The notes: generated from the sequence alone by a model not told the origin. A stretch of 64,000 nucleotides of DNA from Bradyrhizobium sp. CB2312 (GCF_029714425.1 NZ_CP121668.1:2315501-2379500); one strand, 5' to 3'. Shown: positions 17,257 through 28,273, counted from the stretch's first letter. Numbers and translations are program-made.

Positions 17257-18726
17257 ATGAAGCTGCGTGAACTCTTAGGTCAGGACGTTCTTGGCAATGA
17301 CGCCGCGATCGAGCCCGCCGTCGCGGCGCTGGATGTGACCGGCGTTGCGCTCGACAGCCGCGTGGTCGGGCCGGGCGATCTCTTCTTCGCACTCGCCGGC
17401 AGCAAGACCGACGGCGCGCGCTTCATCGACGCCGCAATTGCCGCGGGCGCGGTGGCGGTTGTCGGCGATCATGCACCTGCGGCCGGCAAGGTGCCGTTCG
17501 TCACGGTGGCCAATCCGCGCCGTGCGCTGGCGCTAGCCGCGGCAAGATTCTTCCCCGCGCAGCCCGCGACGATTGCCGCGGTGACCGGTACCAGCGGCAA
17601 GACCTCGGTTGCTGCGTTCACGCGCCAGATCTGGGAACGGCTGGGACATGCCTCCGCCAGCATTGGAACCATCGGCCTCGTCTCGCCAAAGCGCACGGTC
17701 TATGGCTCGCTGACGACGCCCGATCCGATCGCGCTGCACCGGCAGTTGGATGAGATCGCGCGCGAAGGCGTCACGCATCTTGCGTTCGAGGCGTCCTCGC
17801 ACGGTCTCGATCAGTATCGCCTCGACGGCGTGCGCATCGCCGCCGGCGGCTTCACCAATCTCTCGCGCGACCACATGGATTACCATCCGACCGTCGCGCA
17901 TTACCTCGCCGCAAAACTCCGCCTGTTCCGCGAACTGGTTCCACCCGGCGGAGCGGCGGTGATTTCCGCGGATCATGACTGTTCGGCGGAAGTGATCGAT
18001 GCTGCGACGTCGCGCGGTCTGCGCGTGTTGGCGGTCGGCCGCAACGGTGATGGTGGTGAGGGCATTCGTCTCGTGGATGCGAAGGTCGAAGGATTTTCGC
18101 AAGTGCTCGCGATCGAACATCGCGGCAGGCGCTACGCGGTCCGGCTGCCGCTGGTCGGCGAATTCCAGATCGAGAATGCGCTGGTGTCGGCCGGCCTCGC
18201 CATCGGCACCGGCAGCGATGCAGCAAACGTGTTCGCGAGCCTCGAACATCTCGAAGGCGCCAAGGGCCGGCTCGAGCGCGTCGGTGAGCGCAACGGCGCG
18301 CCGATCTTCGTCGACTATGCGCACAAGCCCGATGCGCTGGCGAAGGCGCTGCAGGCGCTGCGGCCCTACGCGAAACGTAAGTTGATCGTGGTGTTCGGCG
18401 CCGGTGGCGACCGCGATGCCGGCAAGCGGGCGATCATGGGCGAGATCGCGGCGGAGAACGCCGATGGAATCATCATCACCGATGACAATCCGCGCAGCGA
18501 GAAGCCGGAAGCCATTCGCGCCGAGATCCTCGCCGCCGCCAAGGGCGCCCGCGAGATCGGAGACCGCGCCGCTGCGATCCGCGCCGCGATCGAGGAGCTG
18601 CAGGATGGCGATGCGCTGCTGATTGCCGGCAAGGGCCACGAAACCGGACAGATCGTCGGCGGCCAGGTGCTCCCCTTCAGTGATCACGAGGCGGTCGCCG
18701 CCGCATTGACGTCGAGGACAGCATGA
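17257..18726 (+). CDS. murE: UDP-MurNAc-tripeptide synthetase, meso-diaminopimelate-adding
   Basis: A 489-residue Mur ligase that adds meso-diaminopimelate to UDP-MurNAc-L-Ala-D-Glu in the cytoplasm. The ATP loop GTSGKTS starts at about residue 111. The DNPR motif that selects meso-diaminopimelate is at 410-413 ([10 protein letters not shown]). It overlaps murF by four bases (ATGA), so translation is coupled. It follows ftsI after 83 bases. Confidence 0.96.
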   Translation: MKLRELLGQDVLGNDAAIEPAVAALDVTGVALDSRVVGPGDLFFALAGSKTDGARFIDAAIAAGAVAVVGDHAPAAGKVPFVTVANPRRALALAAARFFPAQPATIAAVTGTSGKTSVAAFTRQIWERLGHASASIGTIGLVSPKRTVYGSLTTPDPIALHRQLDEIAREGVTHLAFEASSHGLDQYRLDGVRIAAGGFTNLSRDHMDYHPTVAHYLAAKLRLFRELVPPGGAAVISADHDCSAEVIDAATSRGLRVLAVGRNGDGGEGIRLVDAKVEGFSQVLAIEHRGRRYAVRLPLVGEFQIENALVSAGLAIGTGSDAANVFASLEHLEGAKGRLERVGERNGAPIFVDYAHKPDALAKALQALRPYAKRKLIVVFGAGGDRDAGKRAIMGEIAAENADGIIITDDNPRSEKPEAIRAEILAAAKGAREIGDRAAAIRAAIEELQDGDALLIAGKGHETGQIVGGQVLPFSDHEAVAAALTSRTA

Positions 18727-20102
18727 GCGGGCCAATCTGGACGGTGGCCGAAGTGGCGCGCGCGCTGGGCGCGGCCGGATCGTTCCCGGACACGCCGATC
18801 GATCTCGTCACCCAGGACAGCCGCCTGGTAAAGCCGGGCAGCCTGTTCGTCGCGCTGAGCGGCACGCCGAGCGGCGGCTTCGTCTCGGCCTTCGCCAGCG
18901 CGCGCGACGGCTGGGAGTTCGCGGACAAGGCGGAGGCTTCCGGCGCGGTCGCGATGATCGTGCCGCACGAGATCGCCGGCATCCGCATTCCCCAGATCAT
19001 CGTGAAGGACACGCTGATCGATGGCCTCTGGGGCCTCGCGCGCGCCGCCCGCGCGCGCTTTGGCGGGCCGGTGATCGGTCTCACCGGCAGCGCCGGCAAG
19101 ACCAGCACCAAGGAATTCCTGGCGGCCTATCCCAATGCCTATGCGAGCCCGGCGAGCTTCAACAATTTCTGGGGCGTGCCGCTGACGCTGTGCAACGCGC
19201 GGCCCGATGCCAGCCTCTGGGTCGTCGAGATGGGCATGAACCAGACCGGCGAGATCGCGCGGCTCAGCGAGCTCACGCGGCCGACGGTCGCGCTCGTCGT
19301 CAATGTCCAGCCGGTGCATCTGGAGAAGCTCGGCTCGCTCGAAGCCATCCGCCGCGAGAAGGTGTCGATCGCGCTTGGCCTGCCAGAGGACGGCGTGCTG
19401 GTGCTGCCCGCCGGGCTCAAGGCGTCCGAATGGAAGGGCAAGGTGGTGCGCTTCGGCGAGCATGCCGAGGTGCACGAGGTCGCGCACGCGCCGCATGGCG
19501 AGAGCTGGCAGATCGTCGCCATGATCGGCAAGAAGGAGATCGCCTTCAGCCTGACGCCGGGCGCGCCGCACCGCGTGCACAATGCGCTCGCCGCGCTCGC
19601 TGCGATCCGCGCCGCGAATCTCGATGCGGCGACGCTCGCGATCAAGCTCGACCGGGTCGGCATCATGACCGGTCGCGGGGTCGAGCAAATGGTCGGCGGC
19701 GTCACGGTGATCGACGACAGCTTCAACGGCAATCCGGCCAGCGTCGCTGCTGCGCTGCAAAGCCTGCAGGCGCGCAGCATGAGCGGCGGCCGGCGCATTG
19801 CGGTGCTCGGCGACATGCTCGAACTCGGCGATGACGCAGCTCGCTATCACACCGGCCTGGCCGAGCATCTCGAAGGCATCGACGGCGTCTATTGCGTCGG
19901 CCCCTTGATGCGCCACCTCTACGAGCTGCTGCCGGTAGGAAAAGACCTCGGCTGGCACGACGATCCCGCCACGCTGCAACCGGGCGCGGTCGCAAGCCTG
20001 CTGAAGGCAGGCGATGTCGTGGTTGTCAAGGGCAGCAAGAAGATGTTCTGGGTCAACAAGTTTGTGCCGGGCCTAGTGGCCGCCTTGCAGGCAAAGGCGT
20101 AA
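18723..20102 (+). CDS. murF: UDP-MurNAc-tripeptide--D-Ala-D-Ala ligase
   Basis: A 459-residue Mur ligase that adds the D-Ala-D-Ala made by Ddl to finish UDP-MurNAc-pentapeptide. The ATP loop GSAGKTSTKEF starts at about residue 122, and NNFWGVPLTL and VIDDSFNGNPASV are family motifs. Length is normal. It overlaps murE by four bases. A gap of 177 bases to mraY follows, in which no gene or clear repeat was seen. Confidence 0.96.
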   Translation: MSGPIWTVAEVARALGAAGSFPDTPIDLVTQDSRLVKPGSLFVALSGTPSGGFVSAFASARDGWEFADKAEASGAVAMIVPHEIAGIRIPQIIVKDTLIDGLWGLARAARARFGGPVIGLTGSAGKTSTKEFLAAYPNAYASPASFNNFWGVPLTLCNARPDASLWVVEMGMNQTGEIARLSELTRPTVALVVNVQPVHLEKLGSLEAIRREKVSIALGLPEDGVLVLPAGLKASEWKGKVVRFGEHAEVHEVAHAPHGESWQIVAMIGKKEIAFSLTPGAPHRVHNALAALAAIRAANLDAATLAIKLDRVGIMTGRGVEQMVGGVTVIDDSFNGNPASVAAALQSLQARSMSGGRRIAVLGDMLELGDDAARYHTGLAEHLEGIDGVYCVGPLMRHLYELLPVGKDLGWHDDPATLQPGAVASLLKAGDVVVVKGSKKMFWVNKFVPGLVAALQAKA

Positions 20103-20279
20103 ACTGCTTGGAAGGCGCTGTTCCCGAATCCCACCTTTTGCGGCGCGGATCGTTTGCCCAGAGGGTCGCCCGACCCCATGACGAAGACCAGCGAATGCGC
20201 GTGAGGCACGGTGAGGCCGAGGTGAAGGGCCGAGAAAAAGGTCAAGACCGCGTGCGAAAGGCCCCATAGGACCGTCTGA

Positions 20280-21383
20280 ATGTTTTACTGGCTGATCGAG
20301 CTCTCCAACACATTTCCGAGCTTCGGTGCGGTGCGTACCGTCCTGAACGTCTTCCGTTACATCACCTTCCGCACCGGCGGCGCCATCGTCACGGGCGCGC
20401 TGTTCGTGTTCCTGTTCGGGCCCTGGATCATCGACCATTTGCGCATCCGCCAGGGCAAGGGCCAGCCGATCCGCACCGACGGCCCGCAATCGCATCTCAG
20501 CAAGAAGGGCACGCCCACCATGGGCGGGCTGATGATCCTGTCCGGCCTCACGGTCGGCACCGTGCTGTGGGCCAATCCGCTCAACCCCTATGTCTGGATC
20601 GTGCTGGCCGTGACGCTCGGCTTCGGCTTCGTCGGCTTCTATGACGACTACCTCAAGGTGACCAAGCAGACCACGACAGGGTTCGGCGGCAAGCTGCGCC
20701 TGCTGATCGAGGCGGCGATCGCGCTGGTCGCCTGCTACGCCCTGGTGCGGCTGAACCGCGATCCCGCGTCGACCGCGCTGACGATTCCGTTCCTGAAGGA
20801 CACCGTGCTGCATTTCGGCTGGTTCTTCGTCGTGTTCGGCGCCTTCGTCATCGTCGGCGCCGGCAATGCGGTGAACCTCACCGACGGTCTCGACGGCCTC
20901 GCCATCGTTCCCGTGATGATCGCGACCGCGAGCTTTGCGATGATCGCCTATCTCGCCGGCAACGCCGTGTTCGCCGACTATCTCCAGATCAAATATGTCG
21001 CGGGCACCGGCGAGCTCGCGGTGCTCTGCGGCGCGCTGCTCGGCGCCGGGCTCGGCTTCCTCTGGTTCAATGCCCCACCAGCTTCGATCTTCATGGGCGA
21101 CACCGGCTCGCTCGCGCTCGGCGGCATGCTGGGCGCCATCGCGGTCGCGGTGAAGCACGAGATCGTGCTCGCGGTGATCGGCGGGCTGTTCGTGCTGGAG
21201 GCGGTCTCCGTCATCGTGCAGGTGGTGTCGTTCAAGCTCACCGGGAAACGCATCTTCCGGATGGCGCCGATCCATCACCATTTCGAGCAGCTCGGCTGGA
21301 CTGAGCCGCAGATCGTGATCCGGTTCTGGATCATCTCGGTGATGCTGGCGCTCGCCGGTCTGTCGACCCTGAAGCTGCGTTGA
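20280..21383 (+). CDS. mraY: Phospho-MurNAc-pentapeptide translocase (lipid I synthase)
   Basis: A 367-residue polytopic membrane enzyme that transfers phospho-MurNAc-pentapeptide to undecaprenyl phosphate. Conserved motifs are [20 protein letters not shown] (the Asp pair), [21 protein letters not shown] and [12 protein letters not shown]. About ten membrane helices are visible. The length is typical for alphaproteobacteria. A family B repeat separates it from murD. Confidence 0.97.
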   Translation: MFYWLIELSNTFPSFGAVRTVLNVFRYITFRTGGAIVTGALFVFLFGPWIIDHLRIRQGKGQPIRTDGPQSHLSKKGTPTMGGLMILSGLTVGTVLWANPLNPYVWIVLAVTLGFGFVGFYDDYLKVTKQTTTGFGGKLRLLIEAAIALVACYALVRLNRDPASTALTIPFLKDTVLHFGWFFVVFGAFVIVGAGNAVNLTDGLDGLAIVPVMIATASFAMIAYLAGNAVFADYLQIKYVAGTGELAVLCGALLGAGLGFLWFNAPPASIFMGDTGSLALGGMLGAIAVAVKHEIVLAVIGGLFVLEAVSVIVQVVSFKLTGKRIFRMAPIHHHFEQLGWTEPQIVIRFWIISVMLALAGLSTLKLR

Positions 21384-21407
21384 TGGTCGCGGTGACTCAA
21401 TCTTGCT

Positions 21408-21507
21408 GTCATTCCGGGGCTCGCGAAGCGAGAACCCGGAATCTCGAGATTCCACATTGCGCAATTGCGCAATGGGGTTCGACGCTGTCGCGTCGCCCCG
21501 GAATGAC
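21408..21507. repeat. Palindromic intergenic element, family B copy 2
   Basis: Outer arms GTCATTCCGGGGCTCGCG and CGCCCCGGAATGAC and a central hairpin containing TTGCGCAATTGCGCAA. It fills almost the whole gap between mraY and murD, inside what should be one operon. The frame of murD happens to be open through it from 21403, but the murD homology starts at 21520. Confidence 0.88.
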
Positions 21508-21519
21508 AGAGGCTTAGTC

Positions 21520-22917
21520 ATGATCCCCGTCACGTCCTTCGCCGGCAAGACGGTCGCAGTGTTCGGCCTCGGCGGCTCGGGGCTCGCCTCCTGCCACGCC
21601 TTGAAGGCGGGCGGCGCCGAGGTGATCGCCGCCGACGACAATGCCGAGAATGTCGCCAAGGCGGCGCAGGCCGGCTTCATCACCGCTGACCTGCGCAACG
21701 TCTCCTGGGCGAATTTCGCCGCGCTGGTGCTCGCGCCCGGCGTGCCGCTGACTCATCCGGTGCCGCACTGGAGCGTGCTGAAGGCGCAAGAGGCGGGCGT
21801 CGAGGTGATCGGCGACATCGAGCTGTTCTGCCGCGAGCGCCGCCGCCATGCGCCGAACGCGCCGTTCGTCGCCATCACCGGCACCAACGGCAAGTCGACC
21901 ACGACCGCGCTGATCGCGCATCTGACCAAGGTCGCCGGCTACGACACCCAGATGGGCGGCAATATCGGCACCGCGATCCTGTCGCTGGAGCCGCCGCGCA
22001 TGGGCCGCGTCCACGTCATCGAGATGTCGTCCTATCAGATCGACCTCACGCCTTCGCTCGATCCCTCCGTCGGCATTCTGCTCAATGTCAGCGAGGATCA
22101 TATCGACCGTCATGGCACCATCGAACATTACGCTGCGGTGAAGGAGCGTCTCGTTGCCGGTGTGCAGGCGGATGGCACCTCGATCGTCGGCGTCGATGAC
22201 GGCTATTGCCGCGACATTGCCGACCGGCTCGACCGCGCCGGCAAGAACGTGGTGCGCATCTCCGTCAGGAATCCGCTCGCCTCCGGCATCCATGTCGAGC
22301 ACGGCTCCATCGTGCGCACCGCCGGCGGCGCGCGCAGCGAGATCGCAAAGCTCGGCGGCATCGGCTCGCTGCGCGGCCAGCATAATGCGCAGAACGCGGC
22401 CTGCGCGGCCGCTGCCGCGCTCGCGATGGGCATCAGCCTCGATGTCCTGCAGAACGGGCTGCGCAGCTTTCCCGGCCTTGCGCACCGCATGGAGCAGGTC
22501 GGCCGCCGCGGCAACGTGCTGTTCGTCAACGACTCCAAGGGCACCAACGCGGACGCGACAGCGCATGCGCTGTCATCCTTTTCGGACATCTTCTGGATCG
22601 CCGGCGGCAAGCCGAAGGCGGGCGGCATCACGAGCCTGACCGGATATTTCCCGCGCATCCGCAAAGCCTATCTGATCGGCGAGGCCGCGCAGGAGTTTTC
22701 GGGAACGCTCGGCTCCGTCCCGCATGAGATCAGCCAGACCCTCGATGTCGCCGTCGAGCACGCCGCGCGTGATGCGGAAGCTTCGGGCCTCACGGACGCA
22801 GTCGTGCTGCTGTCGCCAGCTTGCGCCTCCTTCGACCAGTACCGCAACTTCGAAATCCGCGGCACCAAGTTCCGCGAGCTGGTACAGGCGCTGCCGGGTG
22901 TGAAGCCGGTGGTGTGA
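21520..22917 (+). CDS. murD: UDP-MurNAc-L-Ala--D-Glu ligase
   Basis: A 465-residue Mur ligase that adds D-glutamate to UDP-MurNAc-L-Ala. It has the N-terminal nucleotide fold ([18 protein letters not shown]), the ATP loop [11 protein letters not shown] from about residue 121, [11 protein letters not shown] and the C-terminal [10 protein letters not shown] motif. ATG at 21520 begins the conserved domain; the longer open frame from 21403 only reads through the repeat element. A long perfect hairpin follows the stop. Confidence 0.96.
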   Translation: MIPVTSFAGKTVAVFGLGGSGLASCHALKAGGAEVIAADDNAENVAKAAQAGFITADLRNVSWANFAALVLAPGVPLTHPVPHWSVLKAQEAGVEVIGDIELFCRERRRHAPNAPFVAITGTNGKSTTTALIAHLTKVAGYDTQMGGNIGTAILSLEPPRMGRVHVIEMSSYQIDLTPSLDPSVGILLNVSEDHIDRHGTIEHYAAVKERLVAGVQADGTSIVGVDDGYCRDIADRLDRAGKNVVRISVRNPLASGIHVEHGSIVRTAGGARSEIAKLGGIGSLRGQHNAQNAACAAAAALAMGISLDVLQNGLRSFPGLAHRMEQVGRRGNVLFVNDSKGTNADATAHALSSFSDIFWIAGGKPKAGGITSLTGYFPRIRKAYLIGEAAQEFSGTLGSVPHEISQTLDVAVEHAARDAEASGLTDAVVLLSPACASFDQYRNFEIRGTKFRELVQALPGVKPVV

Positions 22918-22922
22918 GATGC

Positions 22923-22998
22923 GTAGGATGGGTAGAGCGAAGCGAAACCCATCGCTCCTGTGGAATTGATGGGTTTCGCTTCGCTCTACCCATCCTAC
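22923..22998. repeat. Perfect 31-bp inverted repeat between murD and ftsW
   Basis: Arms at 22923-22953 and 22968-22998 are exact reverse complements (starting GTAGGATGGGTAGAGCGAAG) with a 14-base loop. It lies five bases after the murD stop and 85 bases before ftsW. It has no T run, so it is more likely a mobile palindromic element or an RNA processing or stability hairpin than an intrinsic terminator. The arms contain the nested repeat AGCGAAGCGAAA. Confidence 0.9.
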
Positions 22999-23020
22999 AA
23001 ATCAAATCTTCCGCGTTTCC

Positions 23021-23036
23021 TTAACCCTGCGGTAAC
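23021..23036 (+). promoter_or_regulatory. CtrA-like motif TTAA-N7-GTAAC upstream of ftsW
   Basis: TTAA (23021-23024), seven bases, then GTAAC (23032-23036), about 48 bases before the ftsW ATG. The CtrA consensus in alphaproteobacteria is TTAA-N7-TTAA(C), so one base differs. It follows directly on the perfect hairpin, which fits a separate promoter for ftsW and later genes. Binding is inferred. Confidence 0.35.
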
Positions 23037-23083
23037 CAACCTCGGCGACCAATGGACGGACCTCTGTCCGAAAGCGGCCGCCC

Positions 23084-24235
23084 ATGCTCTCCCGTGAAGA
23101 ACGTACCCCCTTTTCCGAGTGGTGGTGGACCGTCGACAAGCCGCTGATGGGCGCCATCCTGGCCTTGATGCTCACCGGCGTGATCCTGTCGCTGGCGGCG
23201 AGCCCGCCGGTTGCGACCCGCATCGGGCTCGATCCGTTCCATTTCTTCAGCCGCCACGTGATGTTCCTCCTCCCGTCCTGCCTGGTGCTGCTCGGGGTGT
23301 CCTTCCTGTCGCCGCGGTCGATCCGCCGCTCGGCGCTGATCATCTTCACCGTCAGCATCATCCTGATCGTGGTGACGCTCGCGATCGGTCCCGAGGTGAA
23401 GGGCTCGCGGCGCTGGATCACGCTGCTCGGCGTCAACATCCAGGCCTCCGAGATCGCAAAGCCGTCCTTCGTCGTCATCGCCGCCTGGCTGTTCGCGGAA
23501 TCGACCAAGCGTCCGGAGATGCCGGCGACCTCGATGGCGCTGGTGCTGCTGCTGATGCTGGTGTCGCTGCTGGTGATGGAGCCGGACTTCGGCCAGACCA
23601 TGCTGATCCTGATGGTGTGGGGCTCGCTGTTCTTCATCGCGGGCATGCGCATGATCTGGGTGTTCGGCCTTGCGGGCGCCGCCGCCGCCGGCCTGTTCAG
23701 CGCCTATCTCTTTGTTCCGCACGTGGCAGGACGCATCAAGCGCTTCATGAACCCGGCCTCCGGCGACACCTTCCAGGTCGATACCGCCATGGAGGCCTTC
23801 TACAATGGCGGCTGGTTCGGCCTTGGACCGGGCGAGGGCATTGCCAAACGCAGCCTGCCGGACAGCCACACCGACTTCGTGTTCGCGGTCGCCGCCGAAG
23901 AGTTCGGCATCATCCTGTGCCTTGCGATGCTGGCGCTGTTCGCCTTCGTGGTCATCCGCACGCTGTCGCGCGCTTATGCCAATGAGGACATGTTCTCGCG
24001 CTTTGCCGCGTCAGGCCTTGCGATCCTGTTCGGCGTGCAGGCGGCGATCAACATGTCGGTGAACCTCCAGCTCATCCCCGCCAAAGGCATGACGCTGCCG
24101 TTCATCTCCTACGGCGGTTCCTCGATCGTGTCGCTCGCCTACGGCGTCGGCATGATGCTCGCGCTGACGCGGCTGCGCCCGCGCACCGAGGTCGAGGCCA
24201 GCGGCCGCGCCGAGGCGATGCGCAGCTACGCCTAA
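23084..24235 (+). CDS. ftsW: Septal peptidoglycan glycosyltransferase (SEDS family)
   Basis: A 383-residue SEDS protein with ten membrane helices that polymerises lipid II at the septum with FtsI. Motifs include GSRRWITLLG near residue 107, EPDFGQTMLI near 166, the catalytic-loop aspartate in LPDSHTDFVFA near 260, and the C-terminal GMTLPFISYGGSS. Length and motifs are standard. It may have its own promoter, since a long hairpin and a TTAA-N7-GTAAC motif lie just upstream. Confidence 0.96.
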   Translation: MLSREERTPFSEWWWTVDKPLMGAILALMLTGVILSLAASPPVATRIGLDPFHFFSRHVMFLLPSCLVLLGVSFLSPRSIRRSALIIFTVSIILIVVTLAIGPEVKGSRRWITLLGVNIQASEIAKPSFVVIAAWLFAESTKRPEMPATSMALVLLLMLVSLLVMEPDFGQTMLILMVWGSLFFIAGMRMIWVFGLAGAAAAGLFSAYLFVPHVAGRIKRFMNPASGDTFQVDTAMEAFYNGGWFGLGPGEGIAKRSLPDSHTDFVFAVAAEEFGIILCLAMLALFAFVVIRTLSRAYANEDMFSRFAASGLAILFGVQAAINMSVNLQLIPAKGMTLPFISYGGSSIVSLAYGVGMMLALTRLRPRTEVEASGRAEAMRSYA

Positions 24236-24243
24236 CAGGTATC

Positions 24244-24285
24244 GTGTCCCGGACCAGCGCAGCGAAGCGGAGCGCAGAGCCGGGA
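24244..24285. repeat. Degenerate element, family D copy 1
   Basis: GTGTCCCGGACCAGCGCAGC ... GAGCCGGGAC forms an imperfect hairpin after ftsW. Related pieces are at 38129-38163 (GTGTCCGGACGCGCGCAGCG) and 50210-50331. The remaining 135 bases to murG contain GC-rich fragments but no gene. Confidence 0.55.
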
Positions 24286-24422
24286 CTCAGAAATGTGGCA
24301 GCATGGGCCCCGGTTCAGCAGCGCACCACGCCGCAAGATGCGGCGCGCTGCGCTGCGCCCGGGGCACGTGCACCGTGTAGCTGGCTCGCAATGACGAAAA
24401 AGTCCTTGTAAGACTATTTGCC

Positions 24423-25523
24423 ATGGACACCTCCCCCCTGATTCTTCTCGCCGCAGGCGGCACCGGCGGCCATCTGTTTCCGGCCGAGGCGCTCGGCGTC
24501 GAGTTGATCCGGCGCGGCTTTCGCGTCCGTCTCGTCACCGACGAGCGCGCGCTGCGCTATAGCGGGCTGTTCAGCAAGGACATGATCGACGTCGTGGCCA
24601 GCGAGACCGCGCGCGGCCGCAATCCGTTGCAGCTTGCTTATGCCGGCCTCACCCTCGCCACCGGGACGCTGTCCGCGTATCGCCTGATCAAGCGGCTGAA
24701 GCCGGTCGCCGTCGTCGGCTTCGGCGGCTATCCGACGCTGCCGCCGCTGGTCGCTGCGAAGCTCGCGGGCGTGCCCGGCATCATCCACGACGCCAACGCC
24801 GTGCTCGGCCGCGCCAACCGGTTCCTGTCGAGTCGTGTCCGCGCCATCGCAACGTCCTTGCCCGGCGTGCTCGATCGCGATCCGGCCCTGGCGGGCAAGA
24901 CCACGACGGTCGGCACGCCGATGCGGCCGGCGATCCTCGCCGCAGCCGCCGTGCCGTATGTCGCGCCTGAACCAAACGGCCCGCTGCGGCTGCTCGTCGT
25001 CGGCGGCAGCCAGGGCGCGCGCATCATGGCCGACATCGTGCCGGGCGCAATCGAGCGGCTGGAGTCGTCATTGTGGAGCCGGCTGATCCTGACCCAGCAG
25101 GTCCGCGACGAGGACATGACCCGCGTGCGCGCGGTCTACGACAAGCTGAAGATCAAGGCGGAGCTCGCGCCGTTCTTCACCGATCTGCCGGCGCGGCTTG
25201 CATCCAACCATCTCGTGGTGTCGCGGTCCGGCGCCGGCACGGTGGCCGAGCTTGCTGCGATCGGCCGGCCCTCGATCCTGGTGCCGCTGCCGGGCTCGAT
25301 CGACCAGGACCAGTTCGCCAATGCCGGCGTGCTGGCCAAGGTCGACGGCGCGATCCGCATCCCCCAGACCGAGTTCACCTCGGACCGTCTCGCCTCCGAG
25401 ATCTCCGCCTTCGCCGCCGAGCCCGCGCGCCTTGCCGTCATGGCCGCCGCGGCGAAAGGGGCGGGCCGGCTCGATGCGGCCGAGCGGCTGGCCGATCTGG
25501 TGGTCAAAGTCGCTGGAATCTGA
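24423..25523 (+). CDS. murG: Lipid II synthase (GlcNAc transferase)
   Basis: A 366-residue GT28 glycosyltransferase on the inner face of the membrane that adds GlcNAc to lipid I. The diagnostic glycine loop is at residues 12-17 (AAGGTGGHLFPA). The donor-site motifs VVGGSQGA and SRSGAGTVAEL are present, as is IPLPGSIDQDQ-like sequence (VPLPGSIDQDQ). Length is normal. A family A repeat lies between it and murC. Confidence 0.96.
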   Translation: MDTSPLILLAAGGTGGHLFPAEALGVELIRRGFRVRLVTDERALRYSGLFSKDMIDVVASETARGRNPLQLAYAGLTLATGTLSAYRLIKRLKPVAVVGFGGYPTLPPLVAAKLAGVPGIIHDANAVLGRANRFLSSRVRAIATSLPGVLDRDPALAGKTTTVGTPMRPAILAAAAVPYVAPEPNGPLRLLVVGGSQGARIMADIVPGAIERLESSLWSRLILTQQVRDEDMTRVRAVYDKLKIKAELAPFFTDLPARLASNHLVVSRSGAGTVAELAAIGRPSILVPLPGSIDQDQFANAGVLAKVDGAIRIPQTEFTSDRLASEISAFAAEPARLAVMAAAAKGAGRLDAAERLADLVVKVAGI

Positions 25524-25560
25524 CGCCTGTTCCGCCCCGGAATGGCCAAAAAAGCCCCTT

Positions 25561-25659
25561 GTCATGCCCCGCGAAAGCGGGGCATCCAGTATACGACGCA
25601 GCTGATTTGAATCTCTGGCGTCGCGGAATACTGGATCGTCCGCCTTCGCGGACGATGAC
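25561..25659. repeat. Palindromic intergenic element, family A copy 2
   Basis: GTCATGCCCCGCGAAAGCGG at one end and CGCGGACGATGAC at the other, with inner arms ATCCAGTATAC and ATACTGGAT. It fills most of the gap between murG and murC. Confidence 0.87.
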
Positions 25660-25673
25660 CCCAAGGAAACCAT

Positions 25674-27077
25674 ATGAGACTGCCGCGCGAGATCGGACCC
25701 ATCCACTTCGTCGGGATCGGCGGGATCGGCATGAGCGGCATTGCCGAGGTGCTGGTCAATCTCGGTTATACCGTCCAGGGTTCGGACGCCTCCGACAATT
25801 ACAATCTCGATCGCCTGCGCAAGAAGGGCGCAAAGGTCTCGGTCGGCCACAAGGCCGAGAATGTCGATGGCGCCGAGGTCGTCGTCGTCTCCACCGCGAT
25901 CAAGCGCGACAATCCGGAACTGATGGCGGCGCGCGAGCGGCGCATTCCCGTGGTGCGCCGTGCCGAGATGCTGGCCGAGCTGATGCGGCTGAAGAGCTGC
26001 GTCGCGATCGCCGGCACCCACGGCAAGACCACGACGACCACGATGGTCGCAACGCTGCTCGATGCCGGCGGGCTCGATCCCACCGTGATCAACGGCGGCA
26101 TCATCAACGCCTACGGCTCCAACGCGCGTCTCGGCGCCGGCGACTGGATGGTGGTGGAGGCTGACGAGAGCGACGGCACGTTCCTGAAGCTGCCGACAGA
26201 CGTGGCGATCGTCACCAATGTCGACCCCGAGCATCTCGATCACTTCAAGACCTTCGACGCCGTGCAGGACGCGTTCCGAAACTTCGTTGAGAACCTGCCG
26301 TTCTACGGCTTCGCCGTGATGTGCATCGATCATCCCGTGGTGCAGACGCTCGTCGGCAAGATCGAGGATCGTCGCATCGTCACCTATGGCGAGAATCCGC
26401 AGGCTGACGCGCGGCTGCTCGACCTGACGCCGATGGGCGGCGGATCGAAATTCAAGGTCGCGTTCCGTGATCGCAAGACAGGGGCGGTGCATGAGATCGC
26501 CGATCTCATGCTGCCGATGCCGGGCCGACACAATGCCTCCAACGCCACGGCTGCGATTGCGGTCGCGCGCGAGCTCGGTGTCTCCGATGATGCGATCCGG
26601 AAGGCAATCGCCGGCTTCGGCGGCGTCAAGCGCCGCTTCACCAAGACAGGCGAGTGGAACGGCGTCACCGTGATCGACGATTACGGTCATCATCCCGTCG
26701 AGATCGCGGCCGTGCTGAAGGCGGCGCGGGAATCCACCAACGGCAAGATCGTCGCGGTCGTGCAGCCGCATCGCTACACCCGCCTGCAATCGCTGTTCGA
26801 GGAATTCTGCACCTGCTTCAACGATGCGGACGCCGTGGTCGTCGCCGATGTCTATGCCGCGGGCGAGGCGCCGATCGAGGGCGTCGATCGCGATCATTTC
26901 GTCGCGGGCCTGCGCGCGCATGGGCACCGCGAGGTGGTGCCCCTGCCGGCAGCGTCGGAACTCGCGGGTATCGTCAAGGGATTGGCGAAGTCGGGCGATC
27001 TCGTCGTGTGCCTGGGCGCCGGCAACATCACGCAATGGGCCTATGCCCTGCCGGATCAATTGAAGGCGCTGGGGTAG
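25674..27077 (+). CDS. murC: UDP-MurNAc--L-alanine ligase
   Basis: A 467-residue Mur ligase that adds the first amino acid, L-Ala, to UDP-MurNAc. It has the N-terminal [17 protein letters not shown], the ATP loop [10 protein letters not shown] from about residue 114, EADESDGTF, and [12 protein letters not shown] in the C-terminal domain. All motifs are intact. It starts 14 bases after the repeat element. The gap to murB holds another inverted repeat. Confidence 0.97.
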   Translation: MRLPREIGPIHFVGIGGIGMSGIAEVLVNLGYTVQGSDASDNYNLDRLRKKGAKVSVGHKAENVDGAEVVVVSTAIKRDNPELMAARERRIPVVRRAEMLAELMRLKSCVAIAGTHGKTTTTTMVATLLDAGGLDPTVINGGIINAYGSNARLGAGDWMVVEADESDGTFLKLPTDVAIVTNVDPEHLDHFKTFDAVQDAFRNFVENLPFYGFAVMCIDHPVVQTLVGKIEDRRIVTYGENPQADARLLDLTPMGGGSKFKVAFRDRKTGAVHEIADLMLPMPGRHNASNATAAIAVARELGVSDDAIRKAIAGFGGVKRRFTKTGEWNGVTVIDDYGHHPVEIAAVLKAARESTNGKIVAVVQPHRYTRLQSLFEEFCTCFNDADAVVVADVYAAGEAPIEGVDRDHFVAGLRAHGHREVVPLPAASELAGIVKGLAKSGDLVVCLGAGNITQWAYALPDQLKALG

Positions 27078-27120
27078 GGTGCGGATGTCGAGTCATCGTC
27101 GATCACCGCCCGTGTGGCCA

Positions 27121-27279
27121 CCCCTCTCCCTAACCCTCATCCGCAAGGGGGGAGGGAACCCATCCGCCGGTGCCTCCCCGACTCGCGCAAACGATCAGAG
27201 CGGAGCTGTGACGCTTGGTGAGGTGAGCACGCTGATCGGGCTCCCTCCCCCCTTGCGGGGGAGGGTTGGGGAGAGGGGT
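27121..27279. repeat. Large inverted repeat, family E copy 1
   Basis: CCCCTCTCCCTAACCCTCAT with AAGGGGGGAGGGA at one side faces CTCCCTCCCCCCTTGCGGGG and GTTGGGGAGAGGGG at the other. A related copy lies at 44407-44540. It occupies most of the 273-base gap between murC and murB. No gene is seen in it. Confidence 0.8.
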
Positions 27280-27350
27280 AAGCTGCGGGCGCTGACGGAT
27301 AATGTTGCGCGAGGCAGTCTCAACGCAGCTCGCACGTCGGTCAGCACGCC

Positions 27351-28268
27351 ATGAGCTTCCTCGACATCAGCCCTTCACTCAAAGCCGCGATGCCGGACCT
27401 CCGCGGCCGGCTGCTCGCCAACCAGTCGCTCGCCGAGCTCACCTGGTTTCGCGTCGGCGGTCCGGCGCAGGTGCTGTTCACGCCGGCGGACGAGGACGAT
27501 CTCGCATATTTCCTCGCGCGTCTCGCATCTGACATCCCCGTCTACGTCGTCGGCGTCGGCTCGAACCTGATCGTGCGTGACGGCGGCATTGCCGGCGTGG
27601 TGATCCGTCTCGCGCCGCGTGCCTTTGGCGAGGCGACCGCCGACGGCGATATCGTCACCGCGGGCGCTGCGGCGCTCGACAAGCGCGTGGCGGAAGTTGC
27701 GGCAAGCGCCAATATCGGCGGGCTCGAATTCTACTTCGGCATTCCCGGTACCATCGGCGGCGCGCTGCGGATGAATGCGGGTGCCAATGGCGGCGAGACC
27801 AAGGACGTGCTGATCGAGGCGCGAGGCGTCGGGCGCGACGGCACCAAGCACGTCTTCTCCAACGCGGACATGAAGTTCGTCTACCGCAACAGCGGCGTCG
27901 ATCCCTCCATCATCTTCACCTCCGCGCGCTTCCAGGGCGAGATCAAGGATGCCGAGGCGATCCGCGCCCGCATGGCGGAGGTGCAAAACCACCGTGAGGC
28001 CGCGCAGCCGATCCGCGAGAAGACCGGCGGCTCGACCTTCAAGAATCCGCCCGGCCATTCCGCCTGGAAGCTGGTGGACGCCGCCGGCTGCCGCGGCTTG
28101 CGCGTCGGCGGCGCGCAGGTCTCGGAGATGCACTGCAATTTCCTGATCAACACCGGCGATGCCACCGCGCACGACATCGAGACGCTGGGCGAGACCGTGC
28201 GCGAACGCGTGAAGGCGAATTCCGGAATTGAGCTACACTGGGAAATCAAGCGGATCGGGGTTTCATGA
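27351..28268 (+). CDS. murB: UDP-N-acetylenolpyruvoylglucosamine reductase
   Basis: A 305-residue FAD enzyme that reduces UDP-GlcNAc-enolpyruvate to UDP-MurNAc with NADPH. The FAD domain shows [27 protein letters not shown] and [16 protein letters not shown]. The catalytic serine segment is [11 protein letters not shown] at 27351 fits the family start. murA is not in the window. Confidence 0.96.
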   Translation: MSFLDISPSLKAAMPDLRGRLLANQSLAELTWFRVGGPAQVLFTPADEDDLAYFLARLASDIPVYVVGVGSNLIVRDGGIAGVVIRLAPRAFGEATADGDIVTAGAAALDKRVAEVAASANIGGLEFYFGIPGTIGGALRMNAGANGGETKDVLIEARGVGRDGTKHVFSNADMKFVYRNSGVDPSIIFTSARFQGEIKDAEAIRARMAEVQNHREAAQPIREKTGGSTFKNPPGHSAWKLVDAAGCRGLRVGGAQVSEMHCNFLINTGDATAHDIETLGETVRERVKANSGIELHWEIKRIGVS

Positions 28269-28273
28269 TCATC

